Assembly: GCF_008831285.2 (NCBI RefSeq)
Contig: NC_045146.1
Location: 14,275,289-14,339,288, forward strand
Source of the DNA: Nymphaea colorata
Lineage: Eukaryota > Streptophyta > Magnoliopsida > Nymphaeales > Nymphaeaceae
DNA length: 64,000 nt
Reading direction: 5' to 3'
The translations under genes and the position numbers were made by a program. Numbering within the stretch: the first letter of the stretch is position 1; each line of letters opens with the position of its first letter. Shown here piece by piece: positions 26,601-39,151 of the stretch. The notes under the pieces are model-generated. The model was not told the DNA's origin and did not search any database. It saw nothing but the letters and a program-made list of their open reading frames with translations.

Positions 26601-27229
26601 TTGGCCTCTTGCTTTTTTCTTGTTCTCTGTTCTAGCTCAAGCGGCTCGCAAATCATAAAAAAAAAAGAACTGCCTACTTCAACATTTGAAAATTTTCTAA
26701 AATTTCATGAAAGTATCGGTAACCTTTTAAATGCACTTTAAGTTTGAGTTTCTTGCATTTGACTGCTTGAAATCCAATGAAAACAATTGCTAAGTGAAAG
26801 AAATTCCAACATAAACATGTTTCTATTATACCATCAAAGGGTCGATCGGGACAATTTTTGTTCATAGACCTCTAATTCATCTGACATGAGACACCACAAA
26901 TCTCAAATATGAGACGAGGGAGGGGGGAGATACCTCGAGGAGACCGAAGTTCCTTCTCTTTTCCCCTACTTTTGGCGTTCATGGCTACTTCAAGAGGACC
27001 TGAGTAGAAAGTGATATACCTGTCAATTAAAGTATTGCACATCCACCTTTTGCGGTCCATCTCAAACATGAAGGGGGAAAGATTAAAGATCCAAGATTTC
27101 AAAAAATTGAACAATAACAGGATAATATATTAGATCATAAACTTGCTGTTGGGTTACTGAATGCTTTGGGGCATCATCATATTTGGAGCGATATATTTCT
27201 AATTGTCCTAGTTTTTGGGAGAAGATTAT

Positions 27230-28040
27230 TGAAGCTTCATCTTAACCTTCACTGTGAGGCATGACCGCCATTAGCAAAACAGGTGAAGGTGCATTAATTA
27301 GCAGGCGCACACGATACAGACAGAACATCATCGAATCATTGAGCAGATAAGGCCAGTGAGAGACCAAAGTTGTAGAAGGCAGAGACAAGTTGGGCGAGGC
27401 AATGTTGAGGATCTCCAGCTACAAACATTCAAGATCAGCCTTCTAGAGCAGAGTTCGGTCTGAATCCAACTGAATAGAAATGAAAATTGGCAAACCGAAG
27501 TAACCCATCACTCTTAACTTGGTCATGACTCGAACCGATATCTGCTGAGTCAAGTAGGTGCAAGACACGATTGACTGCATTAAGCTGGAGCCTTCTGCTA
27601 GAAAATTGACATTTCGTGTACTTTGCCAGCAATTTTCTTCATTTTCCGCCGACTAAAAATCTGGTTTTGATGTTGATGTAGCTCTCCAGTTAGACCATTT
27701 TCATGGATACAGATTATTGTCATTTGCAAGAATGCGAGGCGTTATCTGTTAATAGTGACATTGGCCCGTCAAGAAGTTCAGTCTGTTGATCTTGTGGAAC
27801 ACGAACCTGACTGGCAATCAACTAGAAAGAAACCGGACCAACAGAATCGAGGAACTTGAGGGCCGATTTCTTGCTGAGAACAATGCCACTGTGGAAAATG
27901 AGAAGTAATCGATCATGGGATTCAAGGAGCACTACAGCGTGCTCAAAACCATGGTCAAACTGCAGTTCTCTGAGAACGCTGACTACCAAACTGTGGCTTG
28001 CCTGATGTTAACTTGGTCGATTTGAGTCAGCCAAAGGAAG
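27230..28040 (+). pseudogene. Decayed coding-like stretch, unidentified
   Basis: Short plus-strand stretches read like protein but are broken by stops and frame changes. Examples are KVVEGRDKLGEAMLRISSYK near 27365, MDTDYCHLQECEALSVNSD near 27703, DLVEHEPDWQSTRKKPDQQ near 27787 and NRIEELEGRFLAENN near 27840. The last resembles a coiled-coil segment. The parent gene was not recognised and chance cannot be excluded. Confidence 0.25.
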
Positions 28041-29810
28041 GCAAAGGTTTTTCCTTATGGATCAACAGTCTGATGAAGTTTGATGAAGGGGGGAAAAGCT
28101 CGAGCTCTCCATCTGACCATACTTTTTGGCATTATTCCGTTTGCCCCTCTCTCTCCGTCTCTCCAGCAATGACACAGATGGGCAGATTTTCAACATCGGC
28201 AGCCTGAAGTCAGGTCCCTCTCTCTCTCTTGGCCGTGGTGATGCGATACTCGAGCCACCATCGAAGTCGGTCTGCTTGGGGCTTCGTGGTGTTCGTACTT
28301 GCTTCTGTTTTCTTTCCTTTTTTTCCCCTCATTAGGATCAATAGGGTTTCGGGTTTTGGTGTAACTGGCCTTGCTCATGTGCATGTGCGAGGAACAAGTC
28401 TGATTCTTCTCACGATTCGAATGCATTTTCGTATTCGGAGGTTCTATAATAGGTTTTTAACTATGCCCATGTTGGAGCAATCGAGGATTTCCTTTCTGGG
28501 TGTTGGTTTGTGCATTTCTTTTGGGTAGTTTCCGAGTTCACTAATTAAGGTTAATTTCTTTCTTCTGGCTTGGATTATACTCCTACTCTTCATAATCACG
28601 TTGTATTGCCGTGCTCCCTGCCGAAATTTGGTTGCACTTTCATTCCCTGCTTCTTGGGGACATGATCTCTAAGTTTAATCAGCTTTTCTCTGCATACTGC
28701 TTGAAAATAATCCAGGTCTTCCTCGACCAACATCTGCAATGTACGTGCTTCCTGATCAGTTATCATGTTCGGCACATCATGTATGACTGTGACACGCGGA
28801 TGTGTTGAACTCTTGCATTTCATTGCGAATCACGAATGCTTCTTTTGTACATTCGCGGGTTCTGTTGCAAAGAGCACGAACGGAAAAATAAAGAAGTGAA
28901 AATCCGAGTTGAATAAGCATTTTTCCTGAATGGAGCTCAGCTCAGACATCTGGGCTTGTTTCAGTTGATCCAACTTTCTGCTGGTTCAAACTCACATTTT
29001 GAGCACCCCCCTTTTTTGCTACAGCATTCTTGAACTGATTTTCCACTCGTTCTTTCTGCTTAGGACAGGAATTTCAGGTAACTCCAGTCATTTATTGCTT
29101 GGTTACCATTTCATTCAGCATTTGCAGTTGTGCGTTGTGTTTTTCTAATCGAAAGATGGACAAGAATCTCGACTCATGTGAACTATAGTTATGCTCAAAT
29201 GTCCTTTCTTGCAAGTGCTAGGTTGCCAAATACATAACCGGGGTATAACGCTAACGCCGTAGCCTTTGTTTTCTAGTTCTCGTCTATCGTGCTTACTTAT
29301 ATCTTAATATTGAATGCTTATTCTTTCAGTGTCATCCGTTTGATGACCGGAATTTTGCTGAATCTTGGAGGCCTGCTGAATTTATTTACAGAATCTGTTG
29401 ATTCACCCCCGCTCGTGGTTTGTTGGGTTGGTATATGCAAAAAGGTAACGTACATCTTCTCAAACTGTATCTTTCTTTGGCATTTTCCTAAGACAATCTT
29501 TTGACAATTGATTGCGGTTTCATCCCTCCAATGAGCGATAAAAGAGAGAGGAAATGAGGGTTGGCTTGATGATATCTCTTGAAAAATCGTGATGTGGCTT
29601 CTCTTTTACCTTTTCATTGGAGAGAGCAAGCTGCACATGACGAGTGTTGGACCGATTTACCATCTGCAGCTTATTACTTCACCCTACTTGCATTCCTTTC
29701 TCTGCCTTTAATGCATGCCCGTGCTCTTCCTCAAGAAACCTTTTCTCTTATGTTTTGGGATTGTGCTCTAAACTCCACAGCATAACTTGCATGCTTCACC
29801 ACATGCAGCT
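28040..29810 (+). promoter_or_regulatory. Probable promoter and leader region of the IDM-like gene
   Basis: CT-rich tracts at about 28145-28165 and 28219-28230, then T-rich intron-like DNA, lead to a ACATGCAG|CT acceptor just before the ATG at 29811. A spliced 5' UTR is therefore likely, but transcription start and leader exons cannot be fixed from sequence alone. A minus-strand open frame at 28596-28823 has no recognisable domain. Confidence 0.4.
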
Positions 29811-31847
29811 ATGAACTGGTATTCTAGCAAAACTAGTATGGATAGCTCATCTGAAACTGCAAGCACTTTCAATGCTCCTCCTGAATTTACAAGTCTAACT
29901 GGCTTAAACAATGGCACGACTAGTGATCAGCACTTTCTCCTGTTTTTCATTATGGGAACCTACTTTGGGCCAGACCTAAAATCTGAGAGACCTAGAAAAT
30001 CAGCTCTACAGAGGATAGCTGAAGGTCTTCCTTCTTACACATCCAGTCAATTGGAGGGCTCATCTCTTAAAGCAACTGAATTGGTCAGTGTGTACTATTA
30101 TGTCCTGAGAAATGCAGATCCATCTGCCAGAGTGAAGGTCCAGTTGGTTTACAAATTTTTTCGTGGACATCTCCCTCCTCCAGAAGATGATCCTGCAGGA
30201 GTTCACCATCAATTTCCTGCCATTTTCCCACTCCATTTACACAGGCAGACCCGTCCTGGAGGATATAAAGTTATTGAAAATATTGTATTTATCAACAATC
30301 CAGACATTTCTTACGTGAGACCAGAGGAAATGAACAGATTCAGAAGACTAACTGGGATAGAAGATTTGATGCTGGACAGAGATGCTGCCAGGGCTTATAG
30401 TACTATGCTGCGTATGGATGGACTTGAGGAGACACAGGAACATCCCGAGTCCAATGGAAGACTTCCTTTAAGAAGATCCTTGCGTAATTCTCGTAAAAGA
30501 AGGCGTGCAGGTGATCATGTTAAGAATGGAATTCCTCAGTCACAAAATTTATCTAGAGAGAGTCACATGGTACCTTTGCCTGTGCGAGAGAAGCGAGATT
30601 CAGTGGAGAAAGTTGGACCAGCAATGCTATTTCTTCCTTCACACCCTACCATTGAGGAGTGGGACAAGATTGTATCTGCTTCCAAGGGTGGCATTGCATT
30701 GACTGGAAGTGTAGCATCAGTTCGAGCTGGACCACTTATAGGGCTTGTTGATATAGGTGCATCTGAAGATGCTTATCTGTTCCGGATATCACTGCCCGGT
30801 GTCAAAAAAGATGAGCGTAAGTGACCTAATAGCTCCTCTTTCTGATTGCAAAAGCTAATTAATGATGCTTATGTTGCATGATGTTTTCAATTGACATGCA
30901 AAGTTCACCTAGAGTTAGGTTGATTTGAACCTGCATTGTCTCGGTTCATATCTTTTCAGAATAGACCACTATATTTTGAATTTTTTGGTAGTTCAAACTT
31001 TAGAAGAAGCTGCCTAAATGATTGTTGTAGAGTTTGGTTCTAGTCTTCTTTGATATTGTGTAGGATCTTCATATAACTCCTTGTCCTAAGCACTTAGTTT
31101 TTGATTTAGAACACTAGGAGTCCCAACAGGCTTACAATTAGACATACCTTGTCTTTTTCAGTAGATCCAACGTGTATCTTTGTCATGTCAATGTGAAGCA
31201 AGCGATCATTGTGCCTATCGATCTCCACTCCAAGAAAGAATCTTAAATCACCAAGTTCTTTCATTTTGTAGTTCTGTATCATCAAAGCTTTAGTGTCTCT
31301 TTATGTATTTTTCATGATTGCCTGTGATAACAATATTCTGTTGTCTTAGCATGAAGGACCACTTCTTTAGGCATTGTTATGTATATGTCCTGGTCTCTGT
31401 GATTTGGATAAATTCTTCTTTGCTCAGGCATAACCTAGAGCTACAAATTTTATGTGAAATCATGTCTGTGCTACAGAAGGTTATCCGTTGAGCTTTGTAC
31501 AGCTACTTTTTTACAAAATTTTGGTAAAGAATTTTGGCTTATTAGTCGCTGCTCTCCCCCTCTTTCTCTCTCTCCTATTTATGAAACTGTTAACTTCTGT
31601 CACAGGGGAATTCAGCTGTGAAGTGGAGTCCGATGGCAGGGTGCTAATAAGAGGCGTAACAACAACAGGTGAAAAGCGAGTGCTTAGACACTCCCATGTC
31701 TTTGAGATGAGAACACAACGCCTCTGTGCGTCAGGACCATTCACAGTCTCATTTCAATTGCCTGGTCCTGTTGAACCTCGACAATTTTCAGGTAACTTCG
31801 GGGCCGATGGAATCCTTGAGGGGATTGTAATGAAAGACAGAAGATGA
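29811..31847 (+). CDS. IDM2/IDM3-like: Alpha-crystallin-domain protein of the INCREASED DNA METHYLATION 2/3 type, two exons
   Basis: Exons are 29811-30816 and 31606-31847 (donor GAGC|GTAAGT, acceptor CACAG|GGGAAT, phase 1), giving 415 aa. The N-terminal half carries a plant-specific block (FFIMGTYFGPDL) and PPPEDDPAG. A basic RRSLRNSRKRRR stretch at about residues 221-232 looks like a nuclear localisation signal. The C-terminal about 110 residues form an HSP20/alpha-crystallin-like domain (AYLFRISLPGVKKDE ... GRVLIRG ... GPFTVSFQLPGPV). Arabidopsis IDM2 and IDM3 have this layout and act in the nucleus with IDM1 and MBD7 to target active DNA demethylation and prevent silencing. I cannot separate IDM2 from IDM3 without an alignment. 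The open frame extends upstream of 29811 but without an ATG. Confidence 0.85.
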
Positions 31848-34790
31848 AAGTTCAGACGCATGCACGTTTCAGATTCCTAGCTTTCTGTGTTAATCTGTTG
31901 AGACTTTGCCTCAATCATGTTGTAATTTTTCTCTTCAAATTGGTCATATATGTAAGCCTCTGTCTCTGGTTTCACTCCAATTCAACGTGACATTTCTCCA
32001 TTTTCTGGCTCGTTTCTTTGATAACTTTCAGCATCAGGTTGGTGGTGGATGGGGCATTCACTTCAAGGACGAAGCATATACCAAACACAATCTTCAGAAA
32101 AACAGAAGCCAGAAATTTCTTCTTCTTAATGCTTCCACTTGCGTCTAAAATACAGCACCAGACTTTTGTTCCCCGAGAGATCTCTTCCCTATCAATTCCT
32201 AAAGCAGCATATTTTACATTATGCTGTTGCCATGCTCATAACTCTTGGTATTTTTCATTCCAAGCCACAGCAACGACATTGACTGATTTCCCTTGTGATT
32301 TCCATCAACTAGAACAAAATTGAGAAGAGACAAGACGCTCAAAAGCTTGTCCCGAGACTTTAGCTAAGACTTGGAATAACAAGTGAAATTTTCTATGCGC
32401 AGCAAGGCAACTAAGACCTTGGATCAGCTTTAACGGCTAAAAGACAAAATATGTAACGAAGATGAATTGGAAGAGACTGCTGACAGAGAAAAGTAATCGT
32501 AAACGGTACATATAGGAACGATGTGGTTAAGGGATTTAAAAGCACTCATCTCGAATTCTATATTGAATAAGATCGTACGGCTTGCTGGCTTTGCTACATG
32601 ATATACTCTCGCAGTTACTTCACAAGGAGAAAAATAAAAAGAATAATGAGAGGAAATCATCATGACCCTTTTCCTGTCTTTCAAACACTTAAATCGATAG
32701 GGCGATATTGCCTCTGATCATTTGAAAAAGCAAAAACAAGAGAGCCAAACTTACTGCAATTTAGCCCCCAGGCTTTCGCAATACGGCGCGTCCAGACTCT
32801 CATGTATGTTACCCCTCAACAACGCAGAGAATGGACAAAAATAATGTTCTCTTGCACCCTTCTTGCTATCAACTCTAATATAGCAAGCTATCTCGAGGTG
32901 CGGCAGGAGAAGACGAAGGAAATTATTTTATCACTGATTTAAACTTCACATCAAACTCCTGATGCGAAGCTCTGTGGACAGTGAGTCAGTATCGGAAAGG
33001 CTTAACTTGGACGACCATAAGTTTACGCACCATTGAAAGCAACAGGAGTCAGGCGACCGGAAAAGGACATGCACAAGCATTCGAGACCGACCAAAAAGAC
33101 ATAAAATAAGACAGACCTATGAATTCCATTAACAGAATACTGAACAGATCGGTTTCTTATCTTAATCAAGACGGGATTTTTTTTATTACAATGCAATAAA
33201 TGGAAATACAATTTACCTCCCCAAAAAGAAGCTTATAACACAAAGACAATTCTGCACAATTACAAGTCCACAAATTGATACCATTCCTTCACTTGTCAAT
33301 AGTAAAAAGTTCTATTGGCAGATGAAACAATAGATCTGCTGAAGTTGCATTATTGCATATTATATATACAAAGAGGAGCTTTCAAGACCTTGCACTCACA
33401 CCTTCAAGAGCGCATAAGTTAGACTACCTTAGATGATGGTTGAATCTATTTCTTCATCTTGAATATGAAAAAATTTTATGCAGACGTTGCATTCCATGGT
33501 TGCTCTCCAGATCTCTCTGGAGAACAACAATCATTTGGACAAGGTCTTAACTGGCATAGTTCTTCTTTGTTTTCGGAAATCTGCAAATATCAGCAGCATC
33601 AAGACTTCATGGAAGAAAAACTCACTTCTGCAGATATTGGTCGCATTAGAGATTACAACACCCTGAAGCAATACAGGCAGAAGTGTCAGAGTTGGCCTCT
33701 GTGTGTGTGTGACTGTGCCAGAGAGAGAAACTACAAAAAGGATGCTGGATATACAAAAGCCAACAATTCAATTTACATCGTTGTTTAATCATTTTTAAAG
33801 CGTATTAAGGCGTATGAACTAGAGAAAGCTCGACAAAGTAAATTTAAACTCCTTGACAAAGAACCAGCTTTTTCTTTCCTTATTCTCCATATCTTTTGTC
33901 TGAATTTTCTGGTGCACCATCATCTACTTATTCTTTGCATCGATGAGCAGAACCATACACTCACCTCTCAGATATCACCTATGCCATTAATAGTATTAAC
34001 CAAATGCATCTCCACATACAGTGATTCTGGTTAGCAAGCAGCTAGTCGATGTCTGCAACGAGAAAACACGTGCAAACGGAAATTTGCAGAATGATCGACT
34101 GACTACATATGACAAACCGACGAAATTTTGTCATGCCTATGGTGGGTATTAGCCTATGCAACTTCCAAGAATTGCTTTACCAAGGGATCACATGCATTTT
34201 TCAGAAGAAGGGTCTATAGGACAAGTAGGATTCTTTTGAAGCAATAGTAAAACTAGTCAAGCTTGCCAAGCTTCAATAGAAAATCTCATTAACCAAAAAT
34301 AATTTAAATTTTTTCTTCTTAACGTGCTGCTGCAGTTTTGCTGCCCGAATTAGTCAAACAGACCTTACCATAAAACCTTACCATAAAATCATGAGGTGTC
34401 AAAGAGCATTTTGGAAGAAACGAGGTAAGAACATGGGTTTCATCTGCCAGTTATTTAATAGATTTTTAACGGTTAAGGAAGAAACGCCTCAACAAATGTC
34501 TCCCAACAACAATGCTTGAGTCTGGAAGATTATTATGCACGAAAATAAGAAGTCTTAGCCTCCTAGTTATCCGTCAATATGCTAATACCACTATAAGGAG
34601 CACGCAATAGCAGGCATTGATAAGCTTAGAATGATGAACTTTGCTTAGTCAGATACATAGTAAGGAATATGCTCTGAACTATTGGTTCGAGAAGCAACAG
34701 CCGATGGCCTTACCAGATGCTTAAACAGAAGAAGGAAATAAAAAGGGAATGATGATAATTCGCACTAAATAGAGAACGGAATATAGGAAA
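31848..34790. other. Intergenic, no gene recognised
   Basis: The first few hundred bases after 31847 are expected 3' UTR of the IDM-like gene. The rest is AT-rich. Plus-strand open frames at 33459-33788 and elsewhere have no known domain or splice support. Part of the right side may be 3' UTR of the small minus-strand gene at 35.3 kb. Confidence 0.45.
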
Positions 34791-34799
34791 CAAAGAACT

Positions 34800-35160
34800 G
34801 CGGCAGCAATTGAACTTTTAATTGAAGATTACCAGACTGGTGCATCCCACGGTTGTGACCATTTGCCATTTCTTAAGAAACAACCCCGGCAGCATATTGA
34901 ACCTTTAAATGAAGATTACCAAACTGGTGCATCCCACGGTTGTGACCATTTGCCATTTATAAAGAAACAACCCCGGCAGCATATTGAACTTTTAAATGAA
35001 GATTACCAAACTGGTGCATCTCACGGTTGTGACCATTTGCCATTTCTAAAGAAACAACCGGGGCAGCATATTGAACTTTTAAACGAAGATTACCAAACTG
35101 GTGCATCCCACGGTTGTGACTATTTGCCATTTCTAAGAAACAACCCCAACCCCCAAACCA
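34800..35160. repeat. Minisatellite of 87-bp units, about four copies
   Basis: Full units begin with GATTACCA(G/A)ACTGGTGCATC near 34827, 34914 and 35001, with a partial fourth from 35088 and a partial unit before the first. Each contains CACGGTTGTGAC.ATTTGCC and GGCAGCATATTGAAC. Copies differ at only a few bases. Because 87 is divisible by three, one plus-strand frame stays open and reads as a repeated 29-residue block (QTGASHGCDHLPF). The array lies just 3' of, and antisense to, the 76-aa minus-strand gene. Confidence 0.95.
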
Positions 35161-35293
35161 TCAAGTAAATAAAAAAAGTTTTAGTTATAATGAACTGATT
35201 AACTCGAAACAAAGAAAAACGTTAATCAAAACTTGGGGGAAAGGATGAAAAGAGACGATAGAGTGGAGAAAAAGAATTAGGTCGAATTTATAA

Positions 35294-35655
35294 TTACCCA
35301 GTTCTTCGTTCACGAAGGGCGCTATAGTATCTGGACAAACGACCGGTGACTGGCTTCGGTTGAGAGGGCTTCTTCTTCAATCCGCAGATCTCTTGCACAA
35401 GGGGAATATGAACCAGAATCAATTTCCAGGCACCCACCCACCCTGCGATCGCACCACGGCACCCAAAATTTTATTTCCTCTTAAAAGGAAAAAGAAAAAT
35501 TGAAGAGGCTACCGGAGCGCAAAACCAAATAAAGATAACGATAAACTATCGTGATTCAGATAAGTAAAAATACCCAAAACGATGAGCGAGAAGACGAAGA
35601 AGACGGCCAACGCTGGACGACAAATAAATATGAAGAAGCTTTCCCACGCAGACAT
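35294..35655 (-). CDS. Small membrane protein, 76 aa, two exons
   Basis: Exon 1 is 35655-35574 (27 codons plus one base) and exon 2 is 35442-35294. The donor is TTGG|GTATTT and the acceptor GATCGCAG; phase agrees and the product is 76 aa. It starts MSAWESFFIFICRPALAVFF, continues as a long hydrophobic stretch to about residue 45 (probably one or two membrane spans with a Trp-rich GWVGAWK turn), then VHIPLVQEICGLKKKP and a basic tail ending RYYSALRERRTG. Short plant proteins with a similar WKL.LVHIPLVQEI.GLKKKP.KPK pattern are familiar, but I cannot name a function. The stop codon sits inside GGGTAATT, which could also serve as a weak splice donor, so a longer product is possible. Confidence 0.72.
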
Positions 35656-36873
35656 CTCTCCTTCCCTTCCTCTCTCCCCCCCGGAATGATCTGTCTTTGT
35701 GGAGCCTGTTGGTGGGATTTAGCGGCGGTCGTCAATGGTCCATTGCCTGGATTCCTTTTCGATCGGCTCCGTCCGCCGTCCGGGGCTTGTTACTGTCCCT
35801 ACCTCCTTGAGGTAACGATACTCGGGAGTCCATAGTTGGGATACTTGAGCAGGGTTGAGCCCCGACTGAGATTGTGTTGTACGACATTAGATATAGATTT
35901 AAACTATTAAGGTCGGACTCAACTAGTATGAAGGACCAAATTTTTGTTGGAACACAGTTGGCTATTGAATTCGGAACTTCAGTATTGAGTTTGGACCAAA
36001 TTAGCAATGGGATCTGAATTCTCTTACCGAGATATTACCCACGAACTTTTACTTCGGTAGGAATCTGCCCGTCATATTCTAACGCAATGCACAGTGCAAT
36101 TTCTCTGTGTTACCCGTTCCAAGTGTGGACCTTAACCTCTTTGAACTATGGATAACTTCTCATAAAGCGACCGCGTGCATCTCCACATCAATTTTTTTTC
36201 TCTCCTTCACTCTTTTTAAGAAAACTTTATAAATGCAAGCTCAAGTTTTGACGCGACAATATAAACACGATTAAGCTTGGATTTTTTTTTTGTTTAACTG
36301 CTTAGATTACACAAGAAATAAGTGGTTAAATAAAAGAAATCTAAACTCAAGTAATGTTTTTATTATATCATCATACAAAATTTGCTTTTAAATCATATTA
36401 GAAAGTCTTATCAGAATACACCCATTCAGTTGATTCAGTGAAAGCCTAGGCCCGTAACCGCTTCACTCTGCAGGAAGACAAGGATCCCATGAACAACTGT
36501 TGGGTAAAAATCAGCCATGAATGGGTTCAAGAAAGCTGTTTGTCCGTGGGTCACCTACGTATGAGCCATTTGACAATGAACATAGTCTTTTTACTGTTTT
36601 ATAAATCTACCTCAAAAATTGGAATAGATTATGAAACACACGAACATTCATGAAAGAGGATCAAATTGTTCTGCTGTCAAACAGCCCCACAGTTGCTTCT
36701 TCGTGTGCCAGACCACCAGATGCATACATGCACTTTCACTCCTGTCCGTCCACCAGGAAGAAGTCATGAAAGCAGTATTATCAGAATCGTCCTGAAATTG
36801 ATTAGATTTGATAGGATTCGAGGGTGTCATCAGCTTTTAATTATTTTTTATCATGTTTTTTAAGATTTCTATA

Positions 36874-36912
<39 letters not shown>

Positions 36913-37274
36913 TTTACTTTTTAAACAATAATTCTTTAACATTTTCGGCCTACTCACAGCCAAATCAGTTGAATTAGTAAGTTCGCTGAGTCACCAAATT
37001 GGCAGCCCTGGCCATTCGGTTCAGGAACTGTAGTTACAACATTGCAAGAAAGTTTGCCTGTAAGACGGCAAAACTTCATGATTAATCGAAACTAATATTA
37101 CATAACAGAGCAACAACATTTTCATGTAGTATCTCAGTATACACAAAATGAAGTGTATGCATCCTCCGAAACGGAAAACAGATAACCCTTTAGCAACAAA
37201 ACAAAAAAATGATCCCACTCCATCCAAATGTGTCAGAGATTCAAGTCTACATCTTTAACATACACTGACGGCAG
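35656..37274. other. Intergenic between the 76-aa gene and HRD1
   Basis: The left part holds the promoter and leader of the 76-aa gene. An (AT)n tract lies at 36880-36909. The right about 250 bases are expected HRD1 3' UTR. No further gene is recognised. Confidence 0.5.
36880..36909. repeat. (AT)15 microsatellite
   Basis: Uninterrupted AT dinucleotide tract in intergenic DNA. Confidence 0.95.
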
Positions 37275-39088
37275 CTACCGTTGGAAACTGGAAGTGGGTG
37301 CCACATCGTCAGCTTCAGACGCAAGGGGTGATTTACCCTTGTTCGATTGCTTAGACACACCATCATCAGTATTTTCTGTCTTTGAAGAGGCAAGCTTCTG
37401 CTGCTCCCTTAACAGATCCAGCTGACGCGTTAGCAGTTCCTGCTGCTTCTGCAAAACCTGAGGAAAGCAAAATGGTTAGATCAGCAATTAAACAGTGCAA
37501 CAGCCACTGTAGTAATATGCAAAACAACACCACCACATATGCATCTAGCGTCTATCAACTTAAATGTACGTCAGATTCCAAAAAAACAAAAAGCAAAAAT
37601 GTACTGCAAAAAAGTCAAGGAGCGCTCCCATGGATACATGATAGAGCTACAAGCCGGTTGGTCAAATAAGCATCTGATTCGGGTAGCCAAGACTGTCACA
37701 AAAGAAAACTAGAAGAAAGCATTACAGTAACTCTTGCTCACCTGAAAGACAGGCTTCATTTTTTCATGCTCATGTTCTTACATGATGGCTGACAAGATCC
37801 AAATTACTCTTTCCAACAATTAGTCACGAGAAAATCACTAATGATTGATGAGGCACCACCAGGAGGATTTAACACAATGATGCACCACTAGGAGGGACTT
37901 AACACAGCCCTTTGGCATCCCTATAGTACTTGACTCAATTCAACTCAAGGTTGATGAATAATGCAATTGGGAATCGACTAGTTCTCACAGAATAACAAAT
38001 TGCGCTTTTTTGCTCACAAGTCAACCCATCCAGCAGCAAATGGTGGCCAAAATCACACGGAATTGTATTGTTTTAATCTAAATTATTAAACAAACCTAAC
38101 GACCTTTTGTCAATATCACATATAAAGGTTATTGACAAACAAGATTTGTCTATGTCACTTTTTTTTTCCTTTTGTCATGATCTTTCGCCAATACCACATG
38201 TACTGTCTCTCTCTCTTTCTCTCACCAGTGCGCTACACACTCAGGCAAAAAAATTAGCACCATTCCTTTCCAGTCTCATATGCCCCCCATATTTTCCTTA
38301 GCAAGGTTTTCACTGAATAACACAGTGCCTAATATATATATATATAAGAAAGAGGGAGATTTGTAAACAATCCAGAAACAAATTTAAATAAATAATTAGC
38401 AGTACCTCAATCTGGTGTTCCAGAAATACTTCTTTAGCCTTTGATTGAGACAAGTATAATGAAGATGCCAAATCTCGTACACCTACATCACCTGCAGCAA
38501 ATCCAAATAAAACTCAGGGCTGCAGGATAACCAGGGCAAAATGTGGAAATTGGGCAAACATCAAATAAAGATGTCCATTCAGACCTTGAGACGTGTCTAT
38601 TGGCAGGTTTGAATTTCCAGAAACTTCTCCAGCCAAGCTCATGCTCTCACTACTGCTAGCCTCTGTACCAGGCCCTACTGGCAGGTAAAAGTGGGGGAGT
38701 GCACAACCTTCAGACCTAAGAATTGCAAATTAGAACAGTAAGTGCTGCTGACCATTATCAAAGATTACTTTTGTAAGTTTTAACTGGTATTACAAGAGAG
38801 ATACGAATAAGATTTCAGGATAAAAAATGGCCCATGAAATCATATACAGAACTGGAAAGAGAAGCATCCCAGTGCTAAAAAAGATTAATGAGAGGCTTCA
38901 TAGACAGATCACAGAAAGCAATGAGCATTACCAAGATTTTTAGGAGACCACTAGAGGTTTATCTCCATTGTGAATGATTAAACAGTATGGATCAGGATAA
39001 AAAAGACAAAACTCAATAATAAACAGGTAATCAGCCTCCATCTCCATGTGCAAGCACAGGCATGTGGCAAGACGATCCATGTATATGC

Positions 39089-39151
<63 letters not shown>

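Larger units (their letters stand above)
21596..27230. other. Intergenic, repeat-derived
   Basis: AT-rich interval between the TBL gene and the IDM-like gene. It holds the second copy of a dispersed repeat (22960-23180), a GC-rich repeat-like patch (23505-23640), a possible inverted element (about 24960-25290 with ACCGGACATGGGCGTGG and TACCGGCACCCGCACTC blocks), an (AAT)n run near 25186 and small AT tracts. No coding region is supported; open frames here lack domains. Confidence 0.45.

Noticed and set aside
29787-29810. Earlier start for the IDM-like protein
   Set aside because: The frame is open here but the codon at 29787 is TTG; the first ATG is at 29811, just after a splice acceptor.
33459-33788. 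109-codon plus-strand open frame
   Set aside because: No recognisable domain, homologue or splice signals; composition matches surrounding non-coding DNA.
34800-35160. CRISPR-like array
   Set aside because: Units are contiguous 87-bp repeats with no unique spacers, in a plant nuclear context.
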